This document shows, in pieces, positions 1 to 11,324 of a DNA stretch of 64,000 bases. The notes under the pieces were generated by a model, which was not told where the DNA came from, searched no databases, and worked only from the letters and a program-made list of their open reading frames with translations. The DNA comes from Anagrus nilaparvatae. Its lineage: Eukaryota > Arthropoda > Insecta > Hymenoptera > Mymaridae. The stretch covers positions 3,906,001 to 3,970,000 of the forward strand of contig JAKSXM010000132.1 in assembly GCA_022575985.1 (NCBI GenBank). The letters are read 5' to 3'. The position numbers and the translations under genes were made by a program. Position 1 is the first letter of the stretch. Every line of letters starts with the position of its first letter.

Positions 1-33
1 AAATAGCGTGTTAAGCCTAATTCCGGTACACAT

Positions 34-1730
34 ATAAGGTTTTCAGAGGAGGGGTATGGGCGCGAAAGCGCTTAGTCACGTTATAAAATAGCTCCGTGTA
101 AAAATAGTTATTATTTACAGAAAAAGTTAAAAAATACCAAAAAAATCGGTCAAAAGTGTCAAAATAAAACTTACTAAATAAATGATAATAAAAGAAAAAC
201 TCCAGCATTAAAATTCAATCAAGATTAAAAGAAAGAAAAAAATTGAAAAAAAGTTAGGTTAGAAATGTTGCACTGCTTGTGTAGATCAAGTATAGTATTT
301 AAAACAAGAGTTTAAAATATACTAACATTTTATATAATAATAAGTAATAAAAACAGTAATAAAAATAGTCCTGATGAAAATGCCGTTTTTTGCTTAAAAT
401 ATATTTTTTATATATTCATATATTGAATAGTAAAAAAAAAAAAAAATAATAATAATAATAGGGAGAAATCCAGATAATTTATAATAGTAAAGGGGAAAAT
501 GGCAATTTTCATATATAGGAAGAAATGAAAAAAGAGTAAGTAACTTATAAATTTCTCATCACACATTTACAATGAAAAGAAGTGAATTTGTAAGCGAACA
601 GCAATTTAAAATAGTAAATACACAGCAATACAAACAGATACATATCATGAAAACAGCACAAGCAGTAGCAAAAAGGCTGTCACATCTTCAACCCATTAAG
701 ATAGAAAAAGGAAGGAATTCTTTGAGAAATAAATTAAAATAGTGCAGTGATGTGCCAGCATATGTAATTGTTAGTGATCTTTGTCAACAGATATTGAAAA
801 CAGAAAAATTAAAAAAAGCAAAGAAATTCAAAATAATAGAAAATAGAAGAAAACATTGAAGAATTTTTATCTAAATTTAAAATCATACATTTTTTACTTT
901 AAAATCAAAACATGTTCTTTAAATAATTTTTATATTTATACTTTAAATTTTGTATTAACAACTTATTTCAATCTTGTAACCATTATAAATAATAGAAATT
1001 CTATTGTAAAAGACTTTGTATTTTGTACTAATTTAAATTTTTTGTACTAATTATACTTTCTTGTAACAATTTATGTAAATTATAAGCAAGAAATAAATAC
1101 TACTACTACTATAAGGTTTTCAGGGTCGCTGATCACGATTCTGGAACCGGAATTTCAAAATCCAAAATAGTGGGCTTAAAATGGCCGACTCCTAACCTCA
1201 AAATTGATATTTTAAGTGATTTCAAGGATTTTAAAGTTATTTAATTAGTTTCCGAAGTCACTGATCACGATTCTGAAATGCAGATGCCAGAAATGTATTG
1301 TTAAAAGAAAATACGTAAAAATTCTGTAAAATCTTGGTACATACCAGGGTTCTCATGAATATATATATAATATTTTTCAAAGTTATAATTTTTATTTTAT
1401 TTCAAGAGTTGCTTGAAATAAAATTGTTTATTAATAAAAAAATTTCTCAATTGCATACATTCTAATAAAAATATATCATGAAAAAAATGCTTCAAATAAC
1501 TTAAACTACTGATTTTGAGGTTAAGGTACTGTTACTTTGAACCTTAAAAATCTAATATTGGAATCGTGACCAATGACCCCGAAAACTAGTTAAACAACTT
1601 TGAATGCTTGAAGTCACTTATCAATTAATTAATAATTTTGAGATTATAGGAATCAGCCATTTTAAGACCGCCATTTTGAATTTTTAAATTCCGGTTTCAG
1701 AATTGTGGTAAGTGACCCCGAAAACCTTAT
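34..1730. mobile_element. Foldback/MITE-like inverted-repeat element, interrupted by a retroposon
   Basis: The outer ends are inverted repeats: ATAAGGTTTTCAGGGTCG at 1111-1128 mirrors the end at about 1672-1730 (GACCCCGAAAACCTTAT), and similarity continues inward for about 55 bp. The first 13 bases of the left end are also present at 34-46, because a retroposon (47-1110) inserted 13 bp inside the element and duplicated that piece. Without the retroposon the element is about 620 bp. No coding capacity is seen. It lies in the presumed intron of the aminopeptidase gene. Confidence 0.7.
47..1110 (+). mobile_element. Non-autonomous retroposon, copy A, with (TAC)n tail
   Basis: This 1.06-kb unit is flanked by the 13-bp target-site duplication ATAAGGTTTTCAG (34-46 and 1111-1123) and ends in a TACTACTACTACT tail. 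The same sequence recurs at 15805-18843 (split) and on the minus strand at 26075-27039. The head contains GGGTATGGGCGCGAAAGCGC. A small ORF of 56 codons at 572-742 starts MKRSEFVSEQQFK and is partly conserved in the other copies. A long variable target duplication and a simple-repeat tail are hallmarks of non-LTR (target-primed) retroposition. No reverse transcriptase is encoded, so it depends on another LINE. It could be an internally deleted LINE keeping the 5' end of ORF1 and the 3' UTR. Confidence 0.8.
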
Positions 1731-2029
1731 AAGGATACCGAATTTAAGCTTAATAAACAATGTTTTATAAGTTTGCAAAATTTTGTCCTATTTTGGGCAA
1801 TTACGCAAAATTGGCCAACGGAAAACGAATGGAAACTTCAAAATCATTTTTAACGACCAAAAGTACATAAGCATCACTTGGTGGGATCGATACAGAACCA
1901 CTTAAAATTTTTGGATGCATTTATGATTGCTGGCGCCTTGACTAATACCCTGAAATTCGAGATCTGTGACCCAGAAAACGTACTGGAGGCCAAAGTCGAA
2001 ACCATTACTCGATAAGAGATACCATAATA

Positions 2030-2395
2030 CACTGTAAAAACTAACTTTCTTATACTAACAAAAAAATTACAACGTTTTCGAAAAATTAGTAAATTTTCGA
2101 AAAAATTTGTAAATATTCAAAAAAAAAAATCGTAAACTTTTTGGTATATTAACAAAAAATTCGAGGATCCTCAATTTTTTTTGGTGAATTCTCAAGAAAA
2201 ATTGATAATTTACAGATTTTTTTCAAAAATTTACAAAAAAAAAAGTTGTAAATATACGAAATATAGTTATAAATTTACAACTTTTTTCGTAAATTCACAA
2301 AAAAAATCGAAAACTCTCAAATTTGTCGATAATATACTAAATTTTGAAGACATTCTACATTTTTTGGTAATCTAAGGAAGTTACTTTTTACAGTG
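2030..2395. mobile_element. Mariner-type MITE (TA target duplication)
   Basis: The ends are inverted repeats (CACTGTAAAAA at 2030 and TTTTTACAGTG ending 2395), each flanked by TA (2028-2029 and 2396-2397). The interior is a run of related AT-rich words without coding capacity. TA duplication plus CA...TG ends fits a Tc1/mariner-derived MITE. It sits in the intron just upstream of the first visible aminopeptidase exon. Confidence 0.7.
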
Positions 2396-2591
2396 TATGT
2401 TATGACGACATTTCATTACGTTTAAATTAAATGAGACTCAATTTATGGTCAAAATTTGATGTTTAAATATTTTCTATACATTTAAAAAAAAATATTTTAT
2501 GTTCCCCAATTATTGGCTACAAAAAAAATGATGGTCAAATTATTGTACAAATTTTACGTATTATTTAAAAAAAAGTAAATTATTTTATTAG

Positions 2592-5500
2592 GCGCGGCAG
2601 TAATAAGAATGATGCAACATTTTTTAACAGATAAAAAATTTCAAATATTTATTCAAAATTATTTAAATTCTAAGTAAGTATATAGGTTATTAATTTTTTT
2701 TGTTTATTTAGTTTATCTATTTTAAATATGATACACTAAAAAATTTTTTTAAATATTTTTACTTAATGGATTAGATAATTTTTCTTTTCGAAACTATTTT
2801 TTTCCGAAAGTACAGCTAAATATGAGTACTCTCAGCCAATTTTAGCTATCTAAGTGAAATTTTAATTTTTTGCAGCTATTTTTGGATTTTTGGTCTACTT
2901 AGGTAACTTGACTCAAATAATAGAAATTTGGTTTTTCATCATTACAACTTTCAGCTTAAATAAAAAAATTTGCAGGATCAATTTTCTTCTATTTCTTCTT
3001 TTACAACCTATTTTTATTGCCTAAATAAATTTTCATTAGGTCCCGTGATTTAGCAAGATATTAAAAATTTGAAAAAATAGCAATTTAAAAAATATCATTT
3101 TTTGATCTAGAGTTTACAGATTAGTAGATCCCAAAAGATTTTTTTAAACCTAATTAAGCTGTGTTAAGAAAAAAACGTAATTTCTCAATTTTAAACCTCA
3201 GAATCAAATTCTCAGCAAGATAAGAATATATTGAGTTTACTAAAGTAGGCCAAAATCACAAAAATGGATGCCAAAAATCAAGGATTTGACCCAGAAAATT
3301 AAAACTGATTGATAGTATTTATTTAGTTGCGCTTTTGAAAAAAATATCCATTTTTTCGACCCTTCAGTTGAATTTGATTCAATTGGGGTGGAATACCTCA
3401 AATATTTTTCAGTAATTACTAAGCTAATATAATATATTTTTTAATAGTAAGTATTCTAATGTTAATTCAAATGATCTATTTAAAAATTATGATGATGAAA
3501 TAATTGGAATAAGTGAAAAAAAATTAAATTTATCATTAATTATGAATACTTGGATTAATCAAAAAGGATATCCAATAGTTAATGTCAAAAGAAACTACGA
3601 TAACAGTACATTAAGTATTTACCAAGAATTATTTTTAAATTTTATTGATAAAAATGGAGATAAATTTGATAGTAATTATAAATGGTATATACCGATTAAT
3701 TATGCGACGAATAGAAATTTATCTTTTGAACAAACGATTCCTTTAATATGGTTGACACCAAAATTGCCTGAAATACAATTGGATGTTGAATGCGATTCAT
3801 CCGAATGGATAATTTTAAACATTCAGCAAACAGGTTATAATTCCTTCTTTAGGTTCTTCGATTTTCAATGAACACAGTTAATTAAAGCTAAATTTTATAC
3901 TTTTAGGCTACTATCGTGTCAATTATGATGAAAAAAATTGGCAATTAATAATAAATTATTTGAACTCATCAAATTACACAAATATTCATGTTCTCAACCG
4001 AGCACAATTGATAAATGATGCATTCACACTAACCAAAGAAGAAGTAATAAATTTAAATATTTTGCTAAATTTAACAGATTATTTAGCTTTTGAAACTAAT
4101 CACATTGCTTGGTATCCAGCGTACGAAGTTTTAGAATGGTTAAGAGATAAATTAATTCACACTGAGTTTTATGATAAATTTAAGGTATAGAATTTTACAC
4201 CAAAATTTTTATAACTGGCTTGTGTGACTACACAACCAATATGCATGGAACATGTTTACTCATAACAGTAATAAATCCAAAAACCGAAATTACAATAAAT
4301 CCTGAAATAGATATACTATCCTAAGTCCATAAACTTAAAGTATTCTAAGTTGTTATTGTTATCAGGGCCTGATCAGGCGCTGACTCCCACTTCAAATTAT
4401 TCTAAGTCCCTAAATCGAAAATATTCTAAGTTCATTTCACCCCCCCCCCTGCCAAACCAGACTTTTTCAAATACCCCATCCAATAAACATGTTTCATGTT
4501 AATATAATTTTAAAATTATTTTTCAGAATCATATTTTGAATTACACAGCAAAAAATTTCATTGAAAAATTTGGCTTCGAAGAAAAAAGTTCAGACATTCA
4601 TCTAGATAAATTATACAGAAATAAAGCTATTGATTATTTTTGTAAATTTGGTCATAAAGAGTGCAGAGATAAAATGTATGAAAAATTAATGTTTATTCTG
4701 AACCACAATATCACGTACGATAAATTATTATCTATAAAAATAAATATTTTTTTTTATATTTGAAGTATTATCAGAATTTATTTTAAATTAGAAATTATTG
4801 TCTTAAGCTTTCCATATTCTGGCATAAAAACTATTTATTACATATTTAAAAAAGTACGTATCCAGAGGGGGGGGGGGGAAGGACGCCATGCTCTCCAAAA
4901 TAAAGTTTTTTTGAAAATTTAAAATAAGAAACAATTAAATTTTGATTAATACTTAAGAAATTAAAATCATCAATTTTAATATTATTATCTATCCCCCTCC
5001 AAAATTTTTCGGCACCTCCCGAAAAAATTTTCTGGATACGTGCCTGTCTGCAAAACCCTATAAAGAATTCTGAGATTACTTCATATTTGAAAAAATTGCT
5101 TTTTGATTTTAATAATATAAAATTTACTAATTTTTTCAGGTATTCAATTGAAGATTTAAAAACAATTTTTTGCAATGGTTTATTAAACGTTAATTTTGAA
5201 GAATGGAAAAATATGAAAAACAAATATTTAACAATTTTTTTTAAAAATAATAATGATAATACTGAATTATTTTCCTACTCAGATTGCTCTTTAAATAACG
5301 ATTTAATTTTAAATTTTTTAAACCTTTCATTAATACCAGCTAATACTTCGTTATTTAATTCAGTTATTATTCTTGAAAGTATATTAAAAAGTGATATCAA
5401 TGCTGATGAATTATTGGATTTTATTTCTGATAATTTAATCTACTTTCATAAAATGTAAATATTTATCAAAATTAATATTTATTTTAAATTTATTATTCGT

Positions 5501-5798
5501 TTTTTTTTTTTTTTAGTAAAAGATCACTGTTTATAAGAATTTATCTTGATTATTTATCTGAAAGAATAAAAACGAAAAACCAATTGGATAAAGTGAGTAA
5601 TATTATATAATAAGGTTAATAAAATTGTAAATTTTTTATACTAAATACTATTTTTTTTAGCTATTATTTATTTATAACAATACAAATATACCGGAATATT
5701 TTATTAAAAATTCAGTTAGTAAAGCAAGGCAAAATATAGAATGGATGATGAAAAATGAAAATTTCATAAAAGATTTTCTTGATAAAAAATATTTTTAA
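2592..5798 (+). CDS. Aminopeptidase N (M1 family), C-terminal exons, 5' part outside window
   Basis: Seven exons join in frame: 2592-2673, 3448-3833, 3907-4184, 4527-4714, 5140-5454, 5517-5592 and 5661-5798 (TAA stop). All have AG acceptors and GT donors, and the phases agree at every junction. The product is the C-terminal half of an M1 zinc aminopeptidase: exon 1 gives VIRMMQHFLTDKKFQ, exon 2 gives TWINQKGYPIVNV, exon 3 opens with GYYRVNYDEKNW and has NRAQLINDAFTLTKEE, all strong family signatures. The rest matches the helical ERAP1-like C-terminal domain. The zinc-binding HExxH and GAMEN motifs are not in the window, so earlier exons must lie to the left, or the copy is partial. In insects such enzymes usually sit on gut epithelial membranes and trim peptides. 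No C-terminal hydrophobic GPI-anchor tail is visible: the reading frame ends with FLDKKYF shortly after the domain, so this copy may be unanchored. The frame is open throughout, so I judge it a real gene. Confidence 0.88.
2674..3447 (+). other. Intron of the aminopeptidase gene, no gene seen
   Basis: This is AT-rich sequence between the 2592-2673 exon (donor GTAAGT) and the acceptor before 3448. I see no coding segment. It contains diffuse A/T-rich direct similarities only. Confidence 0.6.
4205..4508. mobile_element. C-rich hAT-like MITE, copy a
   Basis: It starts with AACTGGCTTGTGTG and GGAACATGTTTA, contains the word CTAAGTCCCTAAATCG and a poly-C run, and ends with the mirrored TAAACATGTTTCATGTTA. 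Three relatives are in the window (17527-18231; 40720-42560, split; 44880-45195). The copy at 17527 has an 8-bp target duplication, so the family is hAT-like. Here it lies inside an aminopeptidase intron. Confidence 0.65.
4856..5041. mobile_element. Short MITE with ACGTATCCAGA ends
   Basis: Inverted ends ACGTATCCAGA (4856) and TCTGGATACGT (to 5041) enclose about 165 bp with a 12-bp G run. There is no coding capacity. It lies in the aminopeptidase intron between 4714 and 5140; long reading frames crossing it are shadows. Confidence 0.6.
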
Positions 5799-6773
5799 TA
5801 TATTAAACTGTTAAAACCAACTTTTCTGTTCAAAATAGATTTCGAAAGCTTTAGTCGGGACCTGTAAATTTTTTATGTGTGCTAGTGATCTCACTCAGTA
5901 TGTAAAGTAAATAAATTATTTTAAGAATATTTAATCATATTTATTTTCACTGTAGAATTATTTAATTTAAATATCTTCAAAAACAAAATCTTACTCTTTT
6001 TAGCCATATTATATGAAATTTTTTAAAAGTTTTACCTTTGCATATTGTTCCATATGATTATAAAGATTGCTTTTATTCAACATTTTCATTTTTTTTTTTA
6101 TTATGACCTGTTACATCCTAATATCGTTTATATCGCGAGTCATCAAACACTTCCAAGAGATAAGAAATATTCTAATTGATCGGTTGTTTATATAATTAGG
6201 GGTGTGCGGTTACCCAGAAATTGTCCTGGGTTTACGATTCCATAAAAATCATTTTCAAAATTTTTCGTTAATCTCAGCTAATAACTCATTGTAATTCATT
6301 ATTTTTTTAATTGTATTAGCTATTTTTTACTACTTCTCCTCGGGTCAGATACCCGAAAATTTGGGTATCCGCACGCCTCTACTTACAATGGTATCTAAAG
6401 TTTGGAGCTTTTTGAAGATTAAAATGAGTAAAAATACTTCAAATTGTCGTAATTGGCATGGTTTAACCTGAGAAACATATTCCATATTTTATTTTTGCTA
6501 ATTTCGACCCTCACCTTTCAAAAATAACAAAAAACAAAAAATAATGGAAACAAACCATAAAAAAAGAGTTAAAACTAGTTGAGCAGTTGATTAAATATTT
6601 GAATAAATTACAAGAAACTTATTACAAAATTTTTTTCATCGAAACTTGTATGTTTTAGATAATAAATATATAATAATATTATAATATCTTACTTAACTAG
6701 TATCAAATATTAGATCATTACAGTAATACATTGTAAATTAAACATTTTATGTACAAAAAAGTGTAAAATAAAA
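5799..6773. other. Intergenic region upstream of ITP-like copy 1, with a small MITE
   Basis: About 6160-6773 is homologous to 14245-14674 upstream of copy 2, so the duplication includes the promoter side. A 185-bp insert at about 6197-6381 with mirrored ends (GGGGTGTGCGGTTACCC and GGGTATCCGCACGCCTC) is absent from the matching site at 14290, which serves as an empty site. No other gene is seen. Confidence 0.6.
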
Positions 6774-7160
6774 ATGCATATAATTTTAATAAAAAAAATT
6801 ATTATTTTATTATATAGTTTATTGCTTATCTTATTTCCAATAACTAGTTTTATCAGTCACCTAGAGTGTAAAGGTATTTATGATAGAAGTATGTACGCAT
6901 ATCTTGATTTAATTTGTGATGATTGTTACAATTTATTCCGTGAACCACAGTTACATCAACTCTGCAGGTATATAAGAAAATGTTTTATATTCAAAAATAC
7001 CTATTTTAAATTTAATAATTTTTTTTTTAGAAAATATTGTTTTACGAGCGATTATTTTAAGGGGTGTATAGATGTATTATTACTTTCGACGGATAACGAT
7101 GAACTGGTAAAAATACAAACATATATTAAGCAATTACATGGAGCTGAACCAGAAATTTGA
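6774..7160 (+). CDS. ITP/CHH-family secreted peptide, ITP-L type, copy 1
   Basis: Two exons, 6774-6967 and 7031-7160, encode 107 residues. Residues 1-28 are a hydrophobic signal peptide. The remainder is a CHH/ITP-family domain with the six conserved cysteines, seen as [26 protein letters not shown], then CFTSDYFKGC after the splice. The intron lies right after the fourth Cys in an Arg codon, the usual position in insect ion transport peptide genes. The second exon ends IKQLHGAEPEI, the non-amidated ITP-L ending; there is no GKK-type amidation signal. Ordinary ITP precursors have a propeptide and a dibasic site before the mature domain; none is visible here. In insects ITP regulates ion and water transport; similar genes have been recruited as venom peptides in some arthropods. 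Which role applies here is unknown. The 63-bp intron is stop-free and a multiple of three, so retention would only insert 21 residues. Frame, cysteines and splice sites are intact. Confidence 0.85.
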   Translation: MHIILIKKIIILLYSLLLILFPITSFISHLECKGIYDRSMYAYLDLICDDCYNLFREPQLHQLCRYIRKCFIFKNTYFKFNNFFFRKYCFTSDYFKGCIDVLLLSTDNDELVKIQTYIKQLHGAEPEI

Positions 7161-8301
7161 TTGCAATATTTTAATAAATTATAATAAAAAACTAGTTCAA
7201 TTTTAAGAACATTGTAAGGCTGCTGCGCTTGAACTTTGCTTGAATTGATTTAAAATTCAAGAAAATATTAATAAAATTAAAAATTTAAATATACGAATCA
7301 TCATAAAAGTTTATGATTTAATAAGCCGTACAAAAATAATGATGATACAAATTTAGCAATGCAATCAAAATTTAATCGCAGCAGTCTGACAAAAACTTTT
7401 ATTTATATGTAAAACTGTGAAAAATTAGGTTATGTAAGTGCATAAGACTAGTGGTTTAGTATTAACCCCTGTGGACCTAATCTGGTCGCAAAAAGTGCGA
7501 AAACACCTCTTTTGGAAGGTAGTTTTAGCTAATTTAAGGGTGAAATATGACACTGTCACTTTGTTACATAAATTTTAAATTATTATTTTGTTCCTTTAAA
7601 ATTTTTTTATTAAATAAATTTTACGCAAAGTCTATTTACCCAGAAATTTTTTACGTAAAATTCAGTCACGCATTTACAAAAAAAAAATATTTTGAACCTC
7701 AACTTGAGGTTTGTTTTGTTTGCTTTTCTGCACTCTGCACTGAATATTAAAATTTTTTTTTGAAAAATTAACTATTTTTTTAGTACTTTATAAGATTTAA
7801 ATGTAATTTTTAAAAAAATTTAATTATTATGTGTGAAATCTTTGAAAAAAAGTTTCTGAAATTTCAAGGTTATCTATCCAGAATTTCTGGGTAAATAGAC
7901 GCAGCCTAAATTTTAGGTTAATTTTAACAGTCAATAAGGAACCAGTAAATTTTTTTCATAACTATTTTATTATAGTGATAATTTCGGTAGTCTAATTACT
8001 ACCCTCTTGATAATAAAATATTTTAATAAAAAATAACAAATTTTTATAACATATGCATAAAAATTTTTGTCAATTTTTTATCTTATTATAATACAAATAA
8101 CATGTAGATTTATTACATATGTCAATTCTTAATCTGCTTCTATTTTGTGAATCATTATATTAAACTTTCATTCATATTATTATAATTTAAATAAAATATT
8201 TATTTATGATGTAAAATTTTACCATTTTTAATCTCGCATGGTTTCTAGCAGACTGTAAATTTAAAATTCTCAATGTAAACAAAAATATAACATAACATAG
8301 A
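7161..8301. other. Intergenic, with an inverted-repeat MITE at about 7630-7906
   Basis: The tail to about 7205 is shared with the copy 2 region. At 7634-7655 TCTATTTACCCAGAAATTT is mirrored by AATTTCTGGGTAAATAGA near 7880-7903, forming a 270-bp MITE-like unit. No gene is recognised. Confidence 0.5.
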
Positions 8302-9364
8302 GGATATATTCATAAACGAAAAATTTAAAAAATTTTTTTATCATCAAGTCGGTGGTAATGATGGTAAAATTTAAATAGTGTTCATAAATAGTCACGTGGT
8401 TTGAAAACAGATACTAAAAAATATGCATGCATCTTTCCCATATTTTCCTACATTTAATTCTATATTTTTAGGCTTTGTAAATTATTAATAAATAAACAAT
8501 TTAATTATATCTTTATTAATAATTTAAGGTTCTAAATTTGATCGTTCAAATAATATTTTTATTTATGCTTTTAACTATATGCAATGAATGATTTGTATGG
8601 CTATCACTTAACCTAAATATTCCCGTTACCCAAAAAAATACCCTGCCAACTAGCTGGCACTGAGGTTCCTCAAACAATGGGCTGTAATATTAATTTACAA
8701 CAAATATTATTGATTACAACCATGCAATTATACATACATTTTTCGTTTTTAGTAGCCGGTAAAGTAGATTATTAAGATCATTTTGTTATTAAAATGAAAA
8801 TTCTAGCGTCCATGGATTGGTCGCGCCGGCGTTAATGGATTTTAAATCATTTTTGCATAATTAAAAAGAAACAAATGTAAAAAAAGCTAATTTTATTTTT
8901 TTTTATAAAATTTTATTTTATTAGAATATATCTCTTAATTAAAATATTGGGTAACATGATTTTTTTGTTTTGTCAAAGAAATGGTTGGTAACGATGCTAA
9001 AATTACAAATATTCGCTCAATTATTATAAAAAGATAGGAGTTTTTACCATAATAATTCCTTATAATTTATTTTCTCAGTGTACTTCTTGCATTTCAAGAT
9101 TTTAACATTATTTATATTATTTCTATTAATCACAAAATAATAAATTATTTAATTCTATAAATTGTTTGATTCTTTAAAAAATGCCAATATAACTTTTAAA
9201 TCTTAATTTTAAAATGCAAACATAACCATTTAATATTTTTAGGCTTTTTATTATTGTTTATAATTTCATTAAGCTGCATACATAAATAAACATAGCAACG
9301 AACAAAATAATCCGAGGAAGTCAAAAAGAGGCAAGATTTCCATTCTTTCTTGTGTGTTATAATT

Positions 9365-10670
9365 TATATGAAAATAAAAAAAAAAATTGTGATCGGATAC
9401 AAAAAATTACTATAAACTAAATTTATAAAATTTGTACTCTCGTTAAAATAAATTAGATGTGCCCAAAACGAAAAATAAATTTGGTGTTTTATGTATTTTT
9501 TTGTGACGAAGATTTTGGAGAAAAAAATTTTCAAAAAATTAATTATCAGATTCAAGATATCGAGTAAAAATCATAATTTCAAATATAAGTAATTTCATGA
9601 AAATGAATGAGGTATTACATCCAAATTAAAAAAAAAAAAGTATTTTGAGATTTTTTTTAATAAACAAATTTTTTGGAAAAAAAAGTTAGGTATTCATTCG
9701 ATAGTTGTTATGAAATATCACTGGTTACAATATTTTAAAATATTAGTACTTTCATAGAATTAAATGAGGTGTTACACCAAAAAAAAAAAAAAATATTGCA
9801 GTTTTTTTTATTTTTCTTTTTTTTTAATTTTGAGAAAAAAGATTTTGAAAAAATTCAGTATCAGTTCCAAAAAATTACTGTAAACGAGGTTCTTAAAACA
9901 AGTACTTCCATGGAAATAAATTAGGTACTACGTCCAAAAAGAAAAAAAAGTTTCGTATTTTTTGTATTTTTTTGTGAAAAAAATTTTAGAAAAAAAATTT
10001 TCAGAAAATTAAGTATCCGATTCGAGATATCATGTAAAAACCATACTTTCAAATATAAGTACTTTCATGGAAATAAATGAGGTATTACATCCAAATCAAA
10101 AAAAAAAAAAAAGTACCTCGAGCTTTTTTGGTGAAAAAATTTTTGAAAAAAAATTATGTCTTAATTCGATAATGGTTTTGAAATATCACTAGTTACAATA
10201 TTTTCAGATATTAGTACTTTCATAGAATTAAATGAGGTATTACACCCAAAAAAAAAAAAAATATTGCATTTTTTTTTATTTTTCTATTTTTTTAATTTTG
10301 ACAAAAAGAATTTTGAAAAAATTCAGTATCAGATCCAAAAAATAACAATAAACAAGGTTCTTAAAACTAGTACTTCCATGGAAATAAATTAGGTACTACG
10401 TCCAAAAAGAAAAAAAAAATTTGTATTTTTTGTATTTTTTTGTGAAAAAAATTTTAGAAAAAAAATTTTTAGAAAATTAAGTATCCGATTCGAGATATCA
10501 TGTAAAAACCATAATTTCAAATATAAGTACTTTCATGGAAATAAATGAGGTATTACATCCAAATCAAAAAAAAAAAAAAGTACCTCGAGCTTTTTTGGTG
10601 AAAAAATTTTTGAAAAAAAAATTAGGTCTTAATTCCATAATACTTGTGAAATATCACCGATTACATACAT
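9365..10670. repeat. Tandem repeat, unit about 470 bp, roughly 2.7 copies
   Basis: The phrase TTTCAAATATAAGTA(A/C)TTTCATG recurs near 9578, 10047 and 10517. The intervening blocks (ATGAGGTATTACATCCAAAT, then AAATTAGGTACTACGTCC) recur in the same order. The copies differ by scattered changes. There is no coding capacity. Confidence 0.8.
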
Positions 10671-10671
10671 A

Positions 10672-10725
10672 CGTACACACACACACACACACACACACTC
10701 ACACACACACACACACACACACACA
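10672..10725. repeat. (CA)n microsatellite
   Basis: An uninterrupted CA dinucleotide run with one CTC break follows ACATACATACGT. Predicted His-Thr or Cys-Val reading frames here come only from the repeat. Confidence 0.95.
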
Positions 10726-11324
10726 TACAGACTTTTTTTAAAAACAGGTTTTTTAGCTTCCTGGGGTCCCAAAACGTGCTTATATGCCAAAAAATAGAAA
10801 ATCAAATTTTGACCTAACACAATGGTTCCTCTTTGAGGAACCAATAACTTATTTTAAATGAAAACTGTAAGAATATAATAAATTTTTCTAATGATAGATA
10901 AAGGTGAATTGGGTTTCGGGTTGACCATAATGTATTTTGGGATAAGAAACAATATTTATTTTTTTATATATATTTACGAAGCATATAATATCAATACATG
11001 CTTCTGCTTTGGCATATTTTTTTATTATATTTTTTTAAAACACGTGACCATTTATGAACACTATTTAAATTTTTCTATCATTACCACCAACTTGATGATA
11101 AAAAATTTTTTTTAATTTTTCGTTTATGAATATATCCAGAACCTCATGTCGATAAAATCATTTTTCCCGGTAATATTTAAAACTTTTTTTGACGCATTAA
11201 CATAATTGAATTTTTATATGCTACTTTTAAATTTGACGTATCTTCTATCTTATTTATTGTATTTTTGTTATAATATTGAACGTTTAACTTTTCATTAAAA
11301 TTTCTTTAATATTTATGTGTTTCA

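Larger units (their letters stand above)
8302..11137. mobile_element. 2.8-kb element with about 100-bp terminal inverted repeats
   Basis: The left end at 8302-8404 (GGATATATTCATAAACGAAAAA) is mirrored at 11035-11137, including the words ATCATCAAGTCGGTGGTAATGAT and AAATAGTGTTCATAAATAGTCACGTG. AGA flanks both sides (8299-8301 and 11138-11140), a possible 3-bp target duplication. The interior has tandem repeats and a CA microsatellite but no transposase, so it is non-autonomous. Confidence 0.7.

Noticed and set aside
4846..5223. 125-codon minus-strand ORF across the aminopeptidase intron and exon 5
   Set aside because: It is a shadow of the real + exon and of a MITE; composition is low-complexity.
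6774..7160. Copy 1 as a single 128-codon exon
   Set aside because: The 63-bp stretch has GT/AG ends, is absent from the family, and is spliced at the same point in the other three copies.
10535..10844. Reading frames of His-Thr and Cys-Val repeats on both strands
   Set aside because: They are translations of the CA microsatellite and nearby tandem repeat.
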